A stretch of DNA of 64,000 bases from Microbacterium imperiale (GTDB lineage Bacteria > Actinomycetota > Actinomycetes > Actinomycetales > Microbacteriaceae): assembly GCF_017876655.1 (NCBI RefSeq), contig NZ_JAGIOK010000001.1, positions 1,364,001 to 1,428,000 on the forward strand. The letters run 5' to 3'. The position numbers were made by a program, and so were the translations under genes. Numbering within the stretch: the first letter of the stretch is position 1; the number at the start of each line of letters is the position of its first letter. This document shows positions 8,996 through 18,851 of this stretch, in pieces. The notes under the pieces are model-generated. The model did not search any database and was not told the origin of the DNA. It saw only the letters and a program-made list of their open reading frames with translations.

Positions 8996-10354
8996 TCAGA
9001 GCGCGAGGCGCTCCCGCACGACGTCCGCGAGCTGCTCGGCGACGGCGGTCGCTTCCGCCTCGCTCTCGGCTTCGACCATGACCCGGACGAGCGGCTCGGT
9101 GCCCGAGGCCCGCAGCAGGACCCGGCCGGAGTCGCCCAGGCGCGCGGTCGCCGCGGCGACGGCATCCTGCACGCCGGGATCGTCGTTCACACGGTCGCGG
9201 TCGACGCCGCGCACGTTGATCAGCACCTGCGGGTACACCGTCATGACGGCGGCCAGCTCGGCGGCCGTCTTGCCCTGACGAGCCATCTCGGCCGCGAGGT
9301 GCAGTCCGGTCAGCAGGCCGTCGCCGGTCGTGGCGTACCGGCTCATGATGACATGCCCGCTCTGCTCGCCGCCCAGACCGAAGCGGCCCTGGTTCATCCG
9401 CTCGAGCACGTAGCGGTCGCCGACCGCGGTCTGCTCGACGGTGATGCCGTGGTCGGCCATCGCGCGGTGCAGGCCGAGGTTGCTCATCACGGTGGCGACG
9501 AGCGTGTTGAAGGGCAGACGCCCCCGCTGCTTCATCGCCACGGCGAGGATCGCCATGATCTGATCGCCGTCGATGATGCGACCGTCCGCGTCGACCGCGA
9601 GGCACCGGTCGGCGTCGCCGTCGTGGGCGATGCCGATGTCGGCGCCGGTGCGGACGACCTCCGCCGCGACCCGATCGAGATGCGTCGAGCCGACGCCGTC
9701 GTTGATGTTCATGCCGTCGGGGTCGGCCCCGATGACCGTGACCTTCGCGCCGGCATCCCGGAACGTCTGAGGAGAGACGCCCGCGGCCGCACCGTTTGCG
9801 CAGTCGAGCACCACGTGCAGTCCGTCGAGGGTGTGCGGCAGCGAGCCGAGCAGGTGCACGACGTAGCGGTCCTCGGCGTCGGCGAAGACGCGGATGCGGC
9901 CGACGTCGGCGCCCGTGGGCTGCAGCTTCGGTCCCGCGAGGGCGGCCTCGATGCGCCGCTCGACCTCGTCGGGCAGCTTCACGCCGCCGCGCGCGAAGAT
10001 CTTGATGCCGTTGTCGGGCGCCGGGTTGTGCGACGCCGACACCATCACGCCGAAGTCGGCGTCGATGTCGCCGACGAGGAACGCCGCCGCGGGCGTCGGC
10101 ACGACTCCCGCGTCGAGGACGTCGACGCCGGACGAGGCGAGCCCGGCGGCGACCGCGGCGGACAGGAACTCGCCCGACACGCGGGGATCACGCGCGACGA
10201 CGGCGGTGAGCCGCTTGCCCGCGGCCTTGCGTGCCTCGGCGATACGGCCCTGGCCCAGGACGACGGCAGTCGCCTGGGCCAGGGTGAGTGCGAGTTCGGC
10301 GGTGAGGGGGCCGTTGGCCAGCCCCCGAACACCGTCCGTACCGAACAGCGCCAC
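8996..10354 (-). CDS. glmM: Phosphoglucosamine mutase
   Basis: 452 residues, normal family length. It interconverts glucosamine-6-phosphate and glucosamine-1-phosphate in the cytoplasm, feeding UDP-GlcNAc for peptidoglycan. The N-terminus [11 protein letters not shown] and the active-site segment VSASHNP (phosphorylated Ser108) are diagnostic. The metal loop DGDADR and the C-terminal phosphate-binding loop [12 protein letters not shown] are also present. It begins 5 bp after the rpsI stop, so it is co-transcribed as the third gene of rplM-rpsI-glmM, a linkage common in actinobacteria. Confidence 0.97.
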   Translation of the reverse strand: MALFGTDGVRGLANGPLTAELALTLAQATAVVLGQGRIAEARKAAGKRLTAVVARDPRVSGEFLSAAVAAGLASSGVDVLDAGVVPTPAAAFLVGDIDADFGVMVSASHNPAPDNGIKIFARGGVKLPDEVERRIEAALAGPKLQPTGADVGRIRVFADAEDRYVVHLLGSLPHTLDGLHVVLDCANGAAAGVSPQTFRDAGAKVTVIGADPDGMNINDGVGSTHLDRVAAEVVRTGADIGIAHDGDADRCLAVDADGRIIDGDQIMAILAVAMKQRGRLPFNTLVATVMSNLGLHRAMADHGITVEQTAVGDRYVLERMNQGRFGLGGEQSGHVIMSRYATTGDGLLTGLHLAAEMARQGKTAAELAAVMTVYPQVLINVRGVDRDRVNDDPGVQDAVAAATARLGDSGRVLLRASGTEPLVRVMVEAESEAEATAVAEQLADVVRERLAL

Positions 10355-10359
10355 GGAGC

Positions 10360-10851
10360 TTAACGCTTCGAGTACTGAGGTGCCTTACGGGCCTTCTTGA
10401 GACCGGCCTTCTTGCGCTCCTTCACGCGAGCGTCGCGCGAGAGGAAGCCGGCCTTCTTCAGGGTCGGGCGGTTGTTCTCAGCGTCGATCTCGTTCAGCGC
10501 ACGGGCGATGCCGAGGCGCAGCGCGCCGGCCTGGCCCGAGGGGCCGCCACCCGAGATGCGGGCGATCACGTCGTACGAGCCGGCGAGCTCGAGCACCGTG
10601 AACGGGTCGTTGATGAGCTGCTGGTGCAGCTTGTTCGGGAAGTAGTCCTCGAGCGTGCGGCCGTTGACCGTGATGGTGCCCGAGCCGGGGATCAGGCGCA
10701 CGCGGGCGATGGCCTGCTTGCGGCGACCCACGGCAGCACCGGGGACGGACAGCACCGGACGCGGGGCGGCGGCGGCAGCGGCCTCCGACGCGGGCGTCTC
10801 GGTCGAGTAGTTCTGGGGGGTCTCCTCGAGGGAGTCAGCGATCTTCGCCAT
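10360..10851 (-). CDS. rpsI: 30S ribosomal protein S9
   Basis: 163 residues: an acidic, alanine-rich N-terminal extension of about 35 residues typical of actinobacterial S9, then the S9 core ([36 protein letters not shown]). The conserved basic C-terminal tail ends QYSKR, which reaches toward the P-site tRNA in the ribosome. It starts 29 bp after rplM ends and is followed 5 bp later by glmM. Confidence 0.98.
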   Translation of the reverse strand: MAKIADSLEETPQNYSTETPASEAAAAAAPRPVLSVPGAAVGRRKQAIARVRLIPGSGTITVNGRTLEDYFPNKLHQQLINDPFTVLELAGSYDVIARISGGGPSGQAGALRLGIARALNEIDAENNRPTLKKAGFLSRDARVKERKKAGLKKARKAPQYSKR

Positions 10852-10880
10852 CAGTGTTTCCTTGAGTGTTTTCGCGGCGC

Positions 10881-11327
10881 TTACTGGGCGACCTGGTCGA
10901 AGGTGTAGGTGGTGGGCTGCTGAGCAGCGTGCGGGTGCTCGGCACCGGCGTAGACCTTCAGCTTCGACAGCTGCTGACGGCCCAGGCTGTTCTTCGGGAG
11001 CATGCCGCGGATGGCCTTCTCGACCGCGCGGACGGGGTTCTTCTCGAGCAGCTCCTCGTAGGAGACCGACTTGAGGCCGCCCGGGTAGCCCGAGTGGCGG
11101 TAGGCCATCTTCTTCTGGAGCTTCTGACCGGTCAGGGCCACCTTGTCGGCGTTGACGACGATGACGAAGTCACCGGTGTCGACGTGAGGGGCGAACGAAG
11201 CCTTGTGCTTGCCGCGGAGAAGGACCGCGGCGTGCGAGGCGAGGCGGCCGAGGACGACGTCGGTTGCGTCGATGACCAGCCACTCGCGCTGGATCTCGCC
11301 AGCCTTGGGGGTGAAAGTGCGCGTCAC
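10881..11327 (-). CDS. rplM: 50S ribosomal protein L13
   Basis: 148 residues. It is an early-assembling 50S subunit protein, identified by [39 protein letters not shown] and the [21 protein letters not shown] segment. It is the first gene of the rplM-rpsI-glmM operon and has its own promoter and a leader of about 130 nt upstream. Confidence 0.98.
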   Translation of the reverse strand: MTRTFTPKAGEIQREWLVIDATDVVLGRLASHAAVLLRGKHKASFAPHVDTGDFVIVVNADKVALTGQKLQKKMAYRHSGYPGGLKSVSYEELLEKNPVRAVEKAIRGMLPKNSLGRQQLSKLKVYAGAEHPHAAQQPTTYTFDQVAQ

Positions 11328-11460
11328 AGTAGTGCTGCTTTCTTGAATCGAACGGAGGAGTTCGTGAATCCCGCTCCGGGGTGGTTCTCCTTCGAGAACA
11401 CGCCAGTGGAGGGCTCACGTTCGTGGCGCCCAGCCCGTGGGCTGCGGGCACCAAAGAGAC

Positions 11461-11488
11461 AGCGTACGCTATCCACTGACGTTATCAA
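11461..11488 (-). promoter_or_regulatory. Predicted sigma-70-type promoter of rplM-rpsI-glmM
   Basis: On the minus strand TTGATA (11483-11488) and TACGCT (11461-11466) are separated by 16 bp, a good match to actinobacterial housekeeping promoters. The leader to the rplM start at 11327 contains a small hairpin (CAGCC/GGCTG, 11431-11444) that could contribute to ribosomal-protein autoregulation. This is sequence inspection only. Confidence 0.55.
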
Positions 11489-11558
11489 AGCCGCACCTCA
11501 TTCCCCCGGGGCTGCTCTTCGATCTCGGATGCACCGACCGGATCGGAGAGGAAGACCC

Positions 11559-13235
11559 GTGCCCCTGTTCCAGATGCAGCGCGCCCGCCGAGGGCGCCTG
11601 CGCGTCTTCATGCGCGCGCAACTGCCGTTTCTCGTTGGCACGCTGCTGGTGTTCACCGGCCTGGCCGTCGCGGTGCCCGACGCCCTGTCGACTCCCCTCG
11701 TCGTCATCGCGGCTCTGCTGATCCTCGTCGCCTCGATCGCCGCGGTGTTCGTGCCGTGGGAGCGCTTCTCTCCGACGTGGTTGATCGTCGTCGCGATCGC
11801 CGACATCGTGGCCGTCGCTCTGCTGCGCACCGAGCTGCGCGCTCTGCTGCCAGCCGTCACGATGCTCGCCATCTTCCCGATCCTGTGGATCGCCTACGCC
11901 TTCCCGCCGGTGGCGTTCATCGCCGCGGTGGGCGGCGCGGCCCTGATGACCTCGCTGCCGTTCCTGACGCGGGGCTCGTGGCCCGAGACCGCATTGGACT
12001 GGGTCAACGTCGTGACCCTGCCGGGCCTCATCCTCGGCGTCGCGGTGATCGTCAATCTCGCCGCGCAGCACCTGCGTCGCAACGCTGCGCGCCTCCGGGC
12101 CGCCCACGACGCCCGGGCCCGCGCACTGACCCGAGCTCACGACAACGAGCTCGTGCTGCGCACCGTGCTCGATACTGTGCGCAGCGGCGTCGTCCTCTAC
12201 GACGGGCAAGGCCGGCTGGTGCTGGCGAACCGCACCGCCGAGGAACTGTCGCAGGCCATGGGCTTCTCGCTCGATCAGCCGCCCTATGCCGGTGACGCGG
12301 TGCTCGCGGCGGACCGATCGACGCCGGTGCCACCGCACGACCAGCTCATCCCGAGGGCCCTGCGCGGCGACCGGATCAGCAACGCGGTCGAATGGGTCGG
12401 GCCGCCCGCGATGCAGCGCGCCATCATCGCCGACGCCGACAGCGTGCGCCGCGCCGACGGAACCCTTCTCGGCACTCTCATCGCGGCCTACGACGTCACC
12501 GACATGGCGGATGCCGCGCAGATCCGGCATGACTTCCTCCGCACGGTGTCGCACGAGCTGCGCACGCCGCTGACGAGCGTCACCGGGTACCTCGACCTGC
12601 TCACCGAGCACGTCGGCGCTTCCGACCCGGCCGCGGCACGGTACCTGTCGATGATCGAGCGGAACGTCCTGGTGCTGCGCGACCGGATGAACGAGCTGCT
12701 CGCCGCGGCGTCGTCCGAGAGCCCGATCTCGCCTCGCGCCGTGGTGCTGAGCGACATCATCGACTCGGCCGTCCGCGCGGTCAGTCCACGAGCGGAACGT
12801 CGCGGCAGCTCCATTCAGCAGATCGGCGCGACGGGCGACCGGGTCGTCCTCGATCCCGTCCGCATCCGCCAGACACTCGAAGAACTCCTCGTCAACGCCG
12901 TGAAGTTCAGCCCGCCCTCGTCGGCGGTCGTGGTGGGCCAGCGCATCGACGACACCGGCATCCACATCGCCGTGAGCGACAGCGGACCGGGTCTGACAGC
13001 GGCCGAGCGTTCCCGTGTCTTCGACCCCTTCTATCGCACCGACTTCGCGCGAGAGAACGCCATTCAGGGCTTCGGCATCGGCCTGTCGGTCGTCCGCAAC
13101 GCCGTGGTCGCCCACGGCGGGAAGATCCGCGTGGGACCCTCCGCGGCGGGCGGCACGGCCATGACGGTCACGCTCCCCCGCCGCTTACCCGAGGACGCGG
13201 ACGACACGGCGGGACGGGTGGATGCCGCCGGCTGA
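11559..13235 (+). CDS. Membrane sensor histidine kinase with PAS domain
   Basis: 558 residues. The N-terminal third has five or six membrane helices and a basic coiled linker. It is followed by a PAS-like domain (TVLDTVRSGVVLYDGQGRL), a DHp domain with phospho-acceptor His332 in VSHELRTPL, and a HATPase_c domain with N box NAVKFSP, DSGPGL and GFGIGLSVV. It should autophosphorylate in response to a membrane or PAS signal. The GTG at 11559 has GGAGAGG about 8 nt before it and gives a compact N-terminus; the frame is open much further upstream, over rplM. No response-regulator gene is adjacent, so it is an orphan kinase. It converges with the LuxR-ATPase gene at 5 bp. Confidence 0.9.
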   Translation: MPLFQMQRARRGRLRVFMRAQLPFLVGTLLVFTGLAVAVPDALSTPLVVIAALLILVASIAAVFVPWERFSPTWLIVVAIADIVAVALLRTELRALLPAVTMLAIFPILWIAYAFPPVAFIAAVGGAALMTSLPFLTRGSWPETALDWVNVVTLPGLILGVAVIVNLAAQHLRRNAARLRAAHDARARALTRAHDNELVLRTVLDTVRSGVVLYDGQGRLVLANRTAEELSQAMGFSLDQPPYAGDAVLAADRSTPVPPHDQLIPRALRGDRISNAVEWVGPPAMQRAIIADADSVRRADGTLLGTLIAAYDVTDMADAAQIRHDFLRTVSHELRTPLTSVTGYLDLLTEHVGASDPAAARYLSMIERNVLVLRDRMNELLAAASSESPISPRAVVLSDIIDSAVRAVSPRAERRGSSIQQIGATGDRVVLDPVRIRQTLEELLVNAVKFSPPSSAVVVGQRIDDTGIHIAVSDSGPGLTAAERSRVFDPFYRTDFARENAIQGFGIGLSVVRNAVVAHGGKIRVGPSAAGGTAMTVTLPRRLPEDADDTAGRVDAAG

Positions 13236-13240
13236 CGCCG

Positions 13241-15823
13241 TCACGCCGAGCCGTTGACCCCTGCCAGGCGCGGCCCGATGAGCTCGCGCGAGCCGACCTC
13301 GAGCTTGCGCATGATGCGGTAGACGTGACTTTCGACCGTCCGCACGCTCACGACGAGCGTCGAGGCGATCTCCTGATTGTTCATACCCGCCGCAACGAGG
13401 TCGGCGACCTGCCGCTCGCGCTTGGTGAGTCGCGTCGCCTCCACCGCGAAGCGCGCGTGATTGACGGCGCGGCTGCCCCGTCGCGCACGCAGCGCACGCT
13501 CGAGCTCGGCGGCATCGGCCTCGCCTGCGGCATCGCGGTCCTCGCCGGCCCAATCGGCCAGCAGGCGATAGGCGGCGATCGCCAGCCCGTAGCGGCCGTG
13601 CTGTTCGAGCGACCGTCCCGCCGCTCGCAGAGCCACCGCGTCGCGTCCGTTGCGGGCGGCGAGGTAGTCGGCCTGCGCACGGAATCCGAGCGTGTCAGGC
13701 GCCGCGTCGAGCAGCCGCTGCGCCTCGGCCAGACGCTCGGCGTTCGGGGCGATCTCGACGGCGGCGAGCATGCCGAGCTGCGCGGCGAACACGGCCCCCC
13801 GGTCGCGCAGCGCGACGGAGTCACGCCAGAGGGCATCAGCTCCGTCCTCGGGCCGCCCGTCCAGGGTGGCCAGAGCGGCATCCATCCACGCCAGCGACTG
13901 ACCCGGGAACGCGCCATCGACGACCCACTCCTGACGCGCCCGCGCGGCGTATTTGGTGGCGAGCTCGATCTGCCCGCGCCCCGCCGCGAGGAGGACGGCG
14001 GCGACGAGGATCGAGGCGCGACCACCGGCGGGCAGCGGCGCGAGCGCCCCCGTCGAGAGACAGACGTCGATGAGGTCGCCCAGCTCGGTCATGTCGCCGG
14101 CATGCAGGTGGCCGTAGACGGCCCCGCACGAGAAGGCGCGGAACATCTCGAGGTCGAGCGCTCCGCGGGCCTCGTCGAGCCCGCTGAGCAGGTCGCGGTA
14201 GCCGGCGTCGAAGGAACCGCCGACCAGGCGCCCGACGTCGGCCAGGATGCGGGCCGCGTAGCTCTGCCGCTGCGGGTCGAGACGCCCCAGCTCGCGGTAC
14301 GCCCGGTCGGCGTCGCGCAATCGCGCCGCCACGGTGAACACGTGCACGCGCGCCTCGAGCAGCGCGACCTGGACGGGCACCGGCTCCCCGTCCGAGATGT
14401 CGAGGTCCGCCTCGAATCCGTCGGGCACCGAGCGGAGGTCGGCGAGGATCGACAGGCGCGTGGCGTCGAGGATGCGCCCGTAGACCGACAGCTCCGGCGC
14501 CTCGGCCTCGAGCAGGGCGATCGCACCGTCGACATCACCGCAGGCGTACGCGAGCCACCGAGCGCGCACGCGGCAGTACTCCGCGCGCGAGGCGATGTCG
14601 CCGCTGCGCGGATCGGTCTCGGCGATGACCCGTGCGATCGTGGCCGGTGCCTCCGACCCCTCACTCTGCGAGAGCGATGCGATGTATGCCGCTGCCGTGC
14701 GTGCGGACGGGTTCTGCTGCCACTCGTACGCCACCGCAGCGGCGCGGCCGGCCGCGTTCTCGCGGAGCATGCCGGCGAGAAGCGCGTTCTGCTTCGTGCG
14801 CACCGGCAGGATGTCGCCGTCGCCGCAACCGGCCACGGCGCCGCCGTCCTCGCCCAGAGTCGCCGCGATGCGCTCGGTCAATCGGATACGGCGCGCCGTG
14901 AGCGGTTCGTGTCGGAAGTAGCTGACGAACAGCGGCGGGATGACCGAGACGAGAGCGCCGGGAACAGCGGGCACGACGGCGATGAGGGCGCGTTCCTCGA
15001 GGAACTCGAGCGTCTCCCAACCGACGAGCCGGCGGACGATGTCGAGCTCGGGGCTCCCGATGATGGCAATCGTCTCGAGGGCATCGCGCGCGGCCGGGGA
15101 GAGGCCGTCGAGATGCATCTCGACGGCCGTTCGGAGGCTGGAGCACCACAGATCCCCCGCTGCGGTCCACCACTCTCCTCCGGCCCGGACGAGCCGCCCA
15201 TCGCGTACGGATGCGTCGACCATCGCGAGGGCGAGCCCGACGTTGCCGCCCGACATCGCGTACACGCGCTGCGACGTTGCGGCGTCGACCGGGCCGCCCA
15301 GCGCCGCGCCGACGATGTCGTCGAGTTCTTCGAAACGCAGCGGCGTCATGTCGATCGAGGAAGTCCGGGCGAGCGTCGATGCGGACAGGCCGCTGGGGGT
15401 GTGGCGGGCGGCCAGGCCGCGCAGCCGCGCGATGACGATCGGCACCCCGGTGACGCTGCGCACGTACTCGATCACGCCCCAGGAGGACTCGTCGAGATCG
15501 TTCCAGTCGTCGATGAAGATGGTCGTCCGCTGTTCGCGCACCTTGTCGAGCAGGCGATGTCCGACCCGCTCGGCGATGGCGTCGCTGCGTTGTGCCGGCG
15601 GCGTCTCGACGACTCCGGCCAGTGCGATCGCGGCGAACGGCGTCGCGCGCAGCGATGCGACGCCTCGGATCATGAACACGGTCCACCCGCGGTCGCGCAA
15701 ACGCTCGCTGAGCGCTCGGAAGAAGGTGCTCCGCCCGCTGCCGCGACTGCCCACGACGTCGATGCTGCGCCCGGCTTCGATGAGACTCTCAGCCCTCGCG
15801 AGGCTGCGCTCCCGACCCCTCAT
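13241..15823 (-). CDS. Large LuxR-family regulator with N-terminal AAA/NACHT-like ATPase domain
   Basis: 860 residues, in the size range of LAL-type regulators. The N-terminal ATPase has a P-loop-like GSRGSGRST (25-33) in which the usual lysine is arginine, and a Walker B-like [13 protein letters not shown] long alpha-helical, TPR-like middle region leads to a C-terminal LuxR HTH ([31 protein letters not shown]). It is a DNA-binding regulator, probably activated by ligand and nucleotide. It lies 39 bp after the last gene of the SipW-type block in the same direction, so it may regulate that operon. The Lys-to-Arg change raises doubt about ATP hydrolysis. The target is inference. Confidence 0.88.
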   Translation of the reverse strand: MRGRERSLARAESLIEAGRSIDVVGSRGSGRSTFFRALSERLRDRGWTVFMIRGVASLRATPFAAIALAGVVETPPAQRSDAIAERVGHRLLDKVREQRTTIFIDDWNDLDESSWGVIEYVRSVTGVPIVIARLRGLAARHTPSGLSASTLARTSSIDMTPLRFEELDDIVGAALGGPVDAATSQRVYAMSGGNVGLALAMVDASVRDGRLVRAGGEWWTAAGDLWCSSLRTAVEMHLDGLSPAARDALETIAIIGSPELDIVRRLVGWETLEFLEERALIAVVPAVPGALVSVIPPLFVSYFRHEPLTARRIRLTERIAATLGEDGGAVAGCGDGDILPVRTKQNALLAGMLRENAAGRAAAVAYEWQQNPSARTAAAYIASLSQSEGSEAPATIARVIAETDPRSGDIASRAEYCRVRARWLAYACGDVDGAIALLEAEAPELSVYGRILDATRLSILADLRSVPDGFEADLDISDGEPVPVQVALLEARVHVFTVAARLRDADRAYRELGRLDPQRQSYAARILADVGRLVGGSFDAGYRDLLSGLDEARGALDLEMFRAFSCGAVYGHLHAGDMTELGDLIDVCLSTGALAPLPAGGRASILVAAVLLAAGRGQIELATKYAARARQEWVVDGAFPGQSLAWMDAALATLDGRPEDGADALWRDSVALRDRGAVFAAQLGMLAAVEIAPNAERLAEAQRLLDAAPDTLGFRAQADYLAARNGRDAVALRAAGRSLEQHGRYGLAIAAYRLLADWAGEDRDAAGEADAAELERALRARRGSRAVNHARFAVEATRLTKRERQVADLVAAGMNNQEIASTLVVSVRTVESHVYRIMRKLEVGSRELIGPRLAGVNGSA

Positions 15824-15862
15824 CGGAGATCCTTCCTGGTGCGGTGCCAGCGAGACGATGGG

Positions 15863-16921
15863 TCACGCTAGCAGCGTGGTCGCACTCTCGCTGCGGCCTG
15901 TGGATTCAGCCCATGACCGGCTCGCGGCACAGTCCGAGCACAGGGTCTCGGGTCGCTGCTGCGGGGTGCGAATGGTGATCCGTGGCTCGTCGGACGGGAT
16001 GTCGCGGTCGCAGTCGTCGCAGCGGCGGTCACGGCGTCGCAGCGCGAGCAGCAGCAGGCCGAGGAGGGTGAGGGCGACGGCCGCGGCGATCGCGGCGAGG
16101 GCGAGCTGCCCGCCGCTGACGGCGAGTCCGGGCGGCCGGGGCCCGCCGGCACCGGGTCCGCCGACACCGGGTCCGCCGGCACCGGCCTCGTCGCGCATCT
16201 CGATGCCCACGTCGAAGCGGAGCAGGGTCGACTCGGCGCCGAGAGACCGGGAGCTCTCCACCTCGTGGGGCATCTCGAACCCCATGGTGAGCTGCACCGT
16301 CTCGTCCTGGTCCAGGGCGAGCTCGGCGATCTCGACCCGGTCGTTCGCGGCCAGGGCGGAGAAGCTCTGCTGGCCCGTGAGGTCGCCGAGCTCCCAGAAG
16401 ATCATGATGTCCTCACCCAGGCGGGGGTTCCGGGCTCCCGCGGGAATCTGCTCGTCGAAGTCCACGACCACGCTCATCACCCCGGTCGCGGGGCCGGCGT
16501 TGACGATGTCCAACGTCCGCACCGTCCGGTCACCGGGGACGGCGACGCGATCGCCGACGAAACTCGTCTCGGCGCGGGCATAGGGCACGCCCTGCCAGTC
16601 GAGATGAACGGCCGGGCCGTCCCAGTGCGCCTCGATCACCGGCGCGACCGCACCACCACTGACGATGGGCTCGGCGCCGCGCCGGTCGGTGCCGACGGTC
16701 GCCGTTTCGCTCTGAACCGCACCGACGGCGGCCCTGTCGTCGGCCGCCCGAGTACCCAGGGTCGGGAGCGCCTCCGCCGCGGCGAGGACCGCCGTGGCAG
16801 CGAGGAGGATCGCCGTCGCCAGCAGCGCGGCGATCGCCCGCCCGCGAGGGCTGAGGCCCGACGAGGTGATCGGGATCGCGGGCTCGACGCGGGCGGGGCC
16901 GGGAACACGGGAGACGGTCAT
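15863..16921 (-). CDS. Membrane protein with large extracytoplasmic domain and cytoplasmic paired CxxC tail (unknown function)
   Basis: 352 residues, family not recognised. An N-terminal hydrophobic segment (IAALLATAILLAATAVLAAA) is followed by a beta-rich extracytoplasmic region of about 220 residues, a Gly/Pro linker, a second membrane helix (LALAAIAAAVALTLLGLLLLA), then a basic stop-transfer and a short tail with CDDC and CSDC separated by about 27 residues, as in a zinc ribbon. Its ATG overlaps the signal peptidase stop (ATGA, 16918-16921), so the two are translationally coupled. The overlap and the beta domain suggest a membrane partner of the SipW-type export system, perhaps an assembly or anchoring factor. 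That role is inferred from position only. Confidence 0.72.
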   Translation of the reverse strand: MTVSRVPGPARVEPAIPITSSGLSPRGRAIAALLATAILLAATAVLAAAEALPTLGTRAADDRAAVGAVQSETATVGTDRRGAEPIVSGGAVAPVIEAHWDGPAVHLDWQGVPYARAETSFVGDRVAVPGDRTVRTLDIVNAGPATGVMSVVVDFDEQIPAGARNPRLGEDIMIFWELGDLTGQQSFSALAANDRVEIAELALDQDETVQLTMGFEMPHEVESSRSLGAESTLLRFDVGIEMRDEAGAGGPGVGGPGAGGPRPPGLAVSGGQLALAAIAAAVALTLLGLLLLALRRRDRRCDDCDRDIPSDEPRITIRTPQQRPETLCSDCAASRSWAESTGRSESATTLLA

Positions 16922-17850
16922 TGCTCGCTCCTAGGTGGGGTCGGTGAGGAGGACCGGGTGGTCGTGTCGGGTGCGGCGTCGCGCAGGATCCGCTCGAGCG
17001 CGTCGACGGTGGTTGCGTCGAGGTCGGCGCTGGCGGAACCGGGCGTCCATGGGTCCGGCGCCGTCATCGGAACCTGCGGCTCACCCGCCCGACGAAGGGC
17101 CAGATCGAGCTCCCGTTCGCGCAGTTCGAGTTCGCGTTCACGGAGGGCGAGCTCACGCTCGCGCAAAGCCGTGTCGACGTCCGAAGACGCGGCGATCATC
17201 GGTGAGGAGGAGGGAGGTGCTGCGTTGGCGGATGCAGCATCGCTGCGGGGCACGGTGATGACCGTGGAGCGGGAGCGGCGGGGCGCGAACAGCATCCATC
17301 CGATGACGACGGCGCCGATGCCGGCGGCGAGGAGGAGCGGGTTATCGGCCACCCACTGTCGGAGCCAGCCGAGTCCGGGCACGCCGAACAGGAACACTCC
17401 CCGCACCTGCTGGGGTGACACGGGGGCGTCGGCGGTGTTGTTGGCGTCGCCCTGGGTGATCAGGCGGCAGTCGGTGCCGTCGTCGAAGGTGCCGATGGTC
17501 TTGCCGATGACGCGGTGGGTGATGAGGGTGGGGTCGTTGGGTTCGGGGAAGAACGTGACGATCGACCCGATGGACACGTCGGAGCAGACCTTGCGTTCGT
17601 CGATGCCTCGAACGACGATGACGTCTCCGGCCGAGAACGTCGGTTCCATCGACCCGGACAGGACGGTGAGCGAGTCACCGCCGGTCAGGCGCGGCACCGC
17701 CACGAGAGCGACCAGAGCCGCGACGACGACGATCACGACCGCTGACGAGACCGCGCGGGCAGCGATGCGCCAGGGCGAGTCGAACCACGGCGTCGCGGTC
17801 GCGCGCACACGCCGCCGGGGCCGTTCGCGCGATCGCAGAGCGGGTGCCAT
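16918..17850 (-). CDS. SipW/ER-type signal peptidase I (Ser/His dyad) with C-terminal heptad-repeat tail
   Basis: 310 residues. Membrane helix near 32-53, catalytic Ser67 in LSGSMEP, and His112 in ITHRVIGKT where common bacterial leader peptidases have Lys. This Ser/His dyad defines the SipW/archaeal/ER type. QGDANNTAD (133-141) is the conserved box D, and a second helix (172-188) follows. The tail carries three exact heptads LREREL[A/E/D] (229-249), predicted as a cytoplasmic coiled coil not expected in a minimal SipW. It should cleave the alternate-type signal peptides encoded immediately upstream, and it overlaps the CxxC membrane gene by 4 bp. Confidence 0.9.
   Translation of the reverse strand: MAPALRSRERPRRRVRATATPWFDSPWRIAARAVSSAVVIVVVAALVALVAVPRLTGGDSLTVLSGSMEPTFSAGDVIVVRGIDERKVCSDVSIGSIVTFFPEPNDPTLITHRVIGKTIGTFDDGTDCRLITQGDANNTADAPVSPQQVRGVFLFGVPGLGWLRQWVADNPLLLAAGIGAVVIGWMLFAPRRSRSTVITVPRSDAASANAAPPSSSPMIAASSDVDTALRERELALRERELELRERELDLALRRAGEPQVPMTAPDPWTPGSASADLDATTVDALERILRDAAPDTTTRSSSPTPPRSEQ
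17104..17166 (-). repeat. Three tandem 21-bp repeats encoding LREREL heptads
   Basis: Three consecutive 21-bp units within the signal peptidase gene encode LRERELA, LRERELE and LRERELD. Period 21 bp equals one heptad, so copy number could change by slippage without shifting frame, lengthening or shortening the predicted coiled coil. Confidence 0.75.
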
Positions 17851-17898
17851 GGCTTCTCTTCTCCGCGACCCGAGGGCCGCTGATGAGGTCGGTGGGGG

Positions 17899-17935
17899 CC
17901 GCGCAGCCCGCCGTCGGGCACGGCGGGCTGCGCGG
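17899..17935 (-). terminator. Strong intra-operon hairpin between exported-protein gene and signal peptidase gene
   Basis: A perfect 16-bp GC-rich stem (17899-17914 with 17920-17935) with a 5-nt loop lies in the 111-bp gap between the last SipW-type exported protein gene and the signal peptidase gene. There is no U-tract. It may partially terminate transcription or protect the upstream mRNA 3' end, favouring more exported protein than peptidase. Confidence 0.7.
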
Positions 17936-17961
17936 GGTCGGAAGACCCGGGACGCGTCAGA

Positions 17962-18771
17962 TCAGCTGAACTGAGCGCCCGTGTCACGCACCTGCGTCAG
18001 GTTCAGCGTGAGGTCCGCGATCGTGTTCGCGAGGGTCACGTAGGTGCGGTCGGTGACGGTGACGGAGTTCTCCGTGTAACGGAACTCGCCGTCGACGTCC
18101 TCGTAGAACGAGGCGTACACCACGACGTTCAGGTCAGCGGTGGTGCCGGGCATGCCGAACACCGCCGACTGCGCGTCGAGCCCGTCGACGGGCTGAACAT
18201 CGCCGAGCGTGCCGTGGGTCGCGTCGTCCTGACCGCTCGCCTGGCCCTCGGTCGAAGCCGCCAGGTACAGCAGCGGCGCGTCGGCACCGGTGGGCAGCAC
18301 CGTCTCGTTGATCAGCGGCTGACCGTCGAAGTAGACCTCGTAGCTGTAGTACAGCCCCGGGATCTCCGACTCGAGCTGGTCGAGGCCGTCCAGACCGACA
18401 CGGGCGACGAGGTTGTCACCCTCGAGGGTGACCGTGGTCTCGAACGACGCCGCGACCTTGTCGCCCGGAGCGATACGCCACGTGGCGATGTCATCGATCC
18501 GGTGACCCGGCTGCGAACCGTCGGTCGAACCGACCGTCTCCGTCGCGTCCAGACGGTCGTTCGACACGTCCCAGAACGAGGTGTCTTCGAGCTGCGCGAT
18601 GTTGAGGTCACCAGCGGTGATCGTGCCGCCCGAGAAGGTGTCGGAAGCCGACCACAGGGCGAAGGTCGAGCCTCCCAGCAGCAGCGCGGACGCACCGGCG
18701 GCGACCCACACCACGCCACGGCGGCGCTTCTTCTCCTCCGTGACCACGAGGATCTGATCGTTGTTCGTCAT
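17962..18771 (-). CDS. Alternate-type (SipW-dependent) signal peptide exported protein
   Basis: 269 residues. A basic start (KKRRRGVVW) leads into a hydrophobic core and the hallmark ALWSASDTFSGGTITAGDLNI, the signature of SipW-cognate proteins such as TasA-like fibre subunits. The rest is a beta-rich extracytoplasmic domain with no cysteines. AAGGAG lies about 10 nt before the ATG, one of the clearest ribosome sites in the block. The signal peptidase gene follows 111 bp downstream beyond a strong hairpin. A structural or matrix role is inferred from the family and context; the mature protein is not otherwise recognised. Confidence 0.85.
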   Translation of the reverse strand: MTNNDQILVVTEEKKRRRGVVWVAAGASALLLGGSTFALWSASDTFSGGTITAGDLNIAQLEDTSFWDVSNDRLDATETVGSTDGSQPGHRIDDIATWRIAPGDKVAASFETTVTLEGDNLVARVGLDGLDQLESEIPGLYYSYEVYFDGQPLINETVLPTGADAPLLYLAASTEGQASGQDDATHGTLGDVQPVDGLDAQSAVFGMPGTTADLNVVVYASFYEDVDGEFRYTENSVTVTDRTYVTLANTIADLTLNLTQVRDTGAQFS

Positions 18772-18851
18772 GTCGTTGTATCTCCTTGGTGGTGAGCGCG
18801 GGACAGGTCAGCGGTATCGGCGCTCGTCGACACCGCCGAAGGCGGAAAGAG

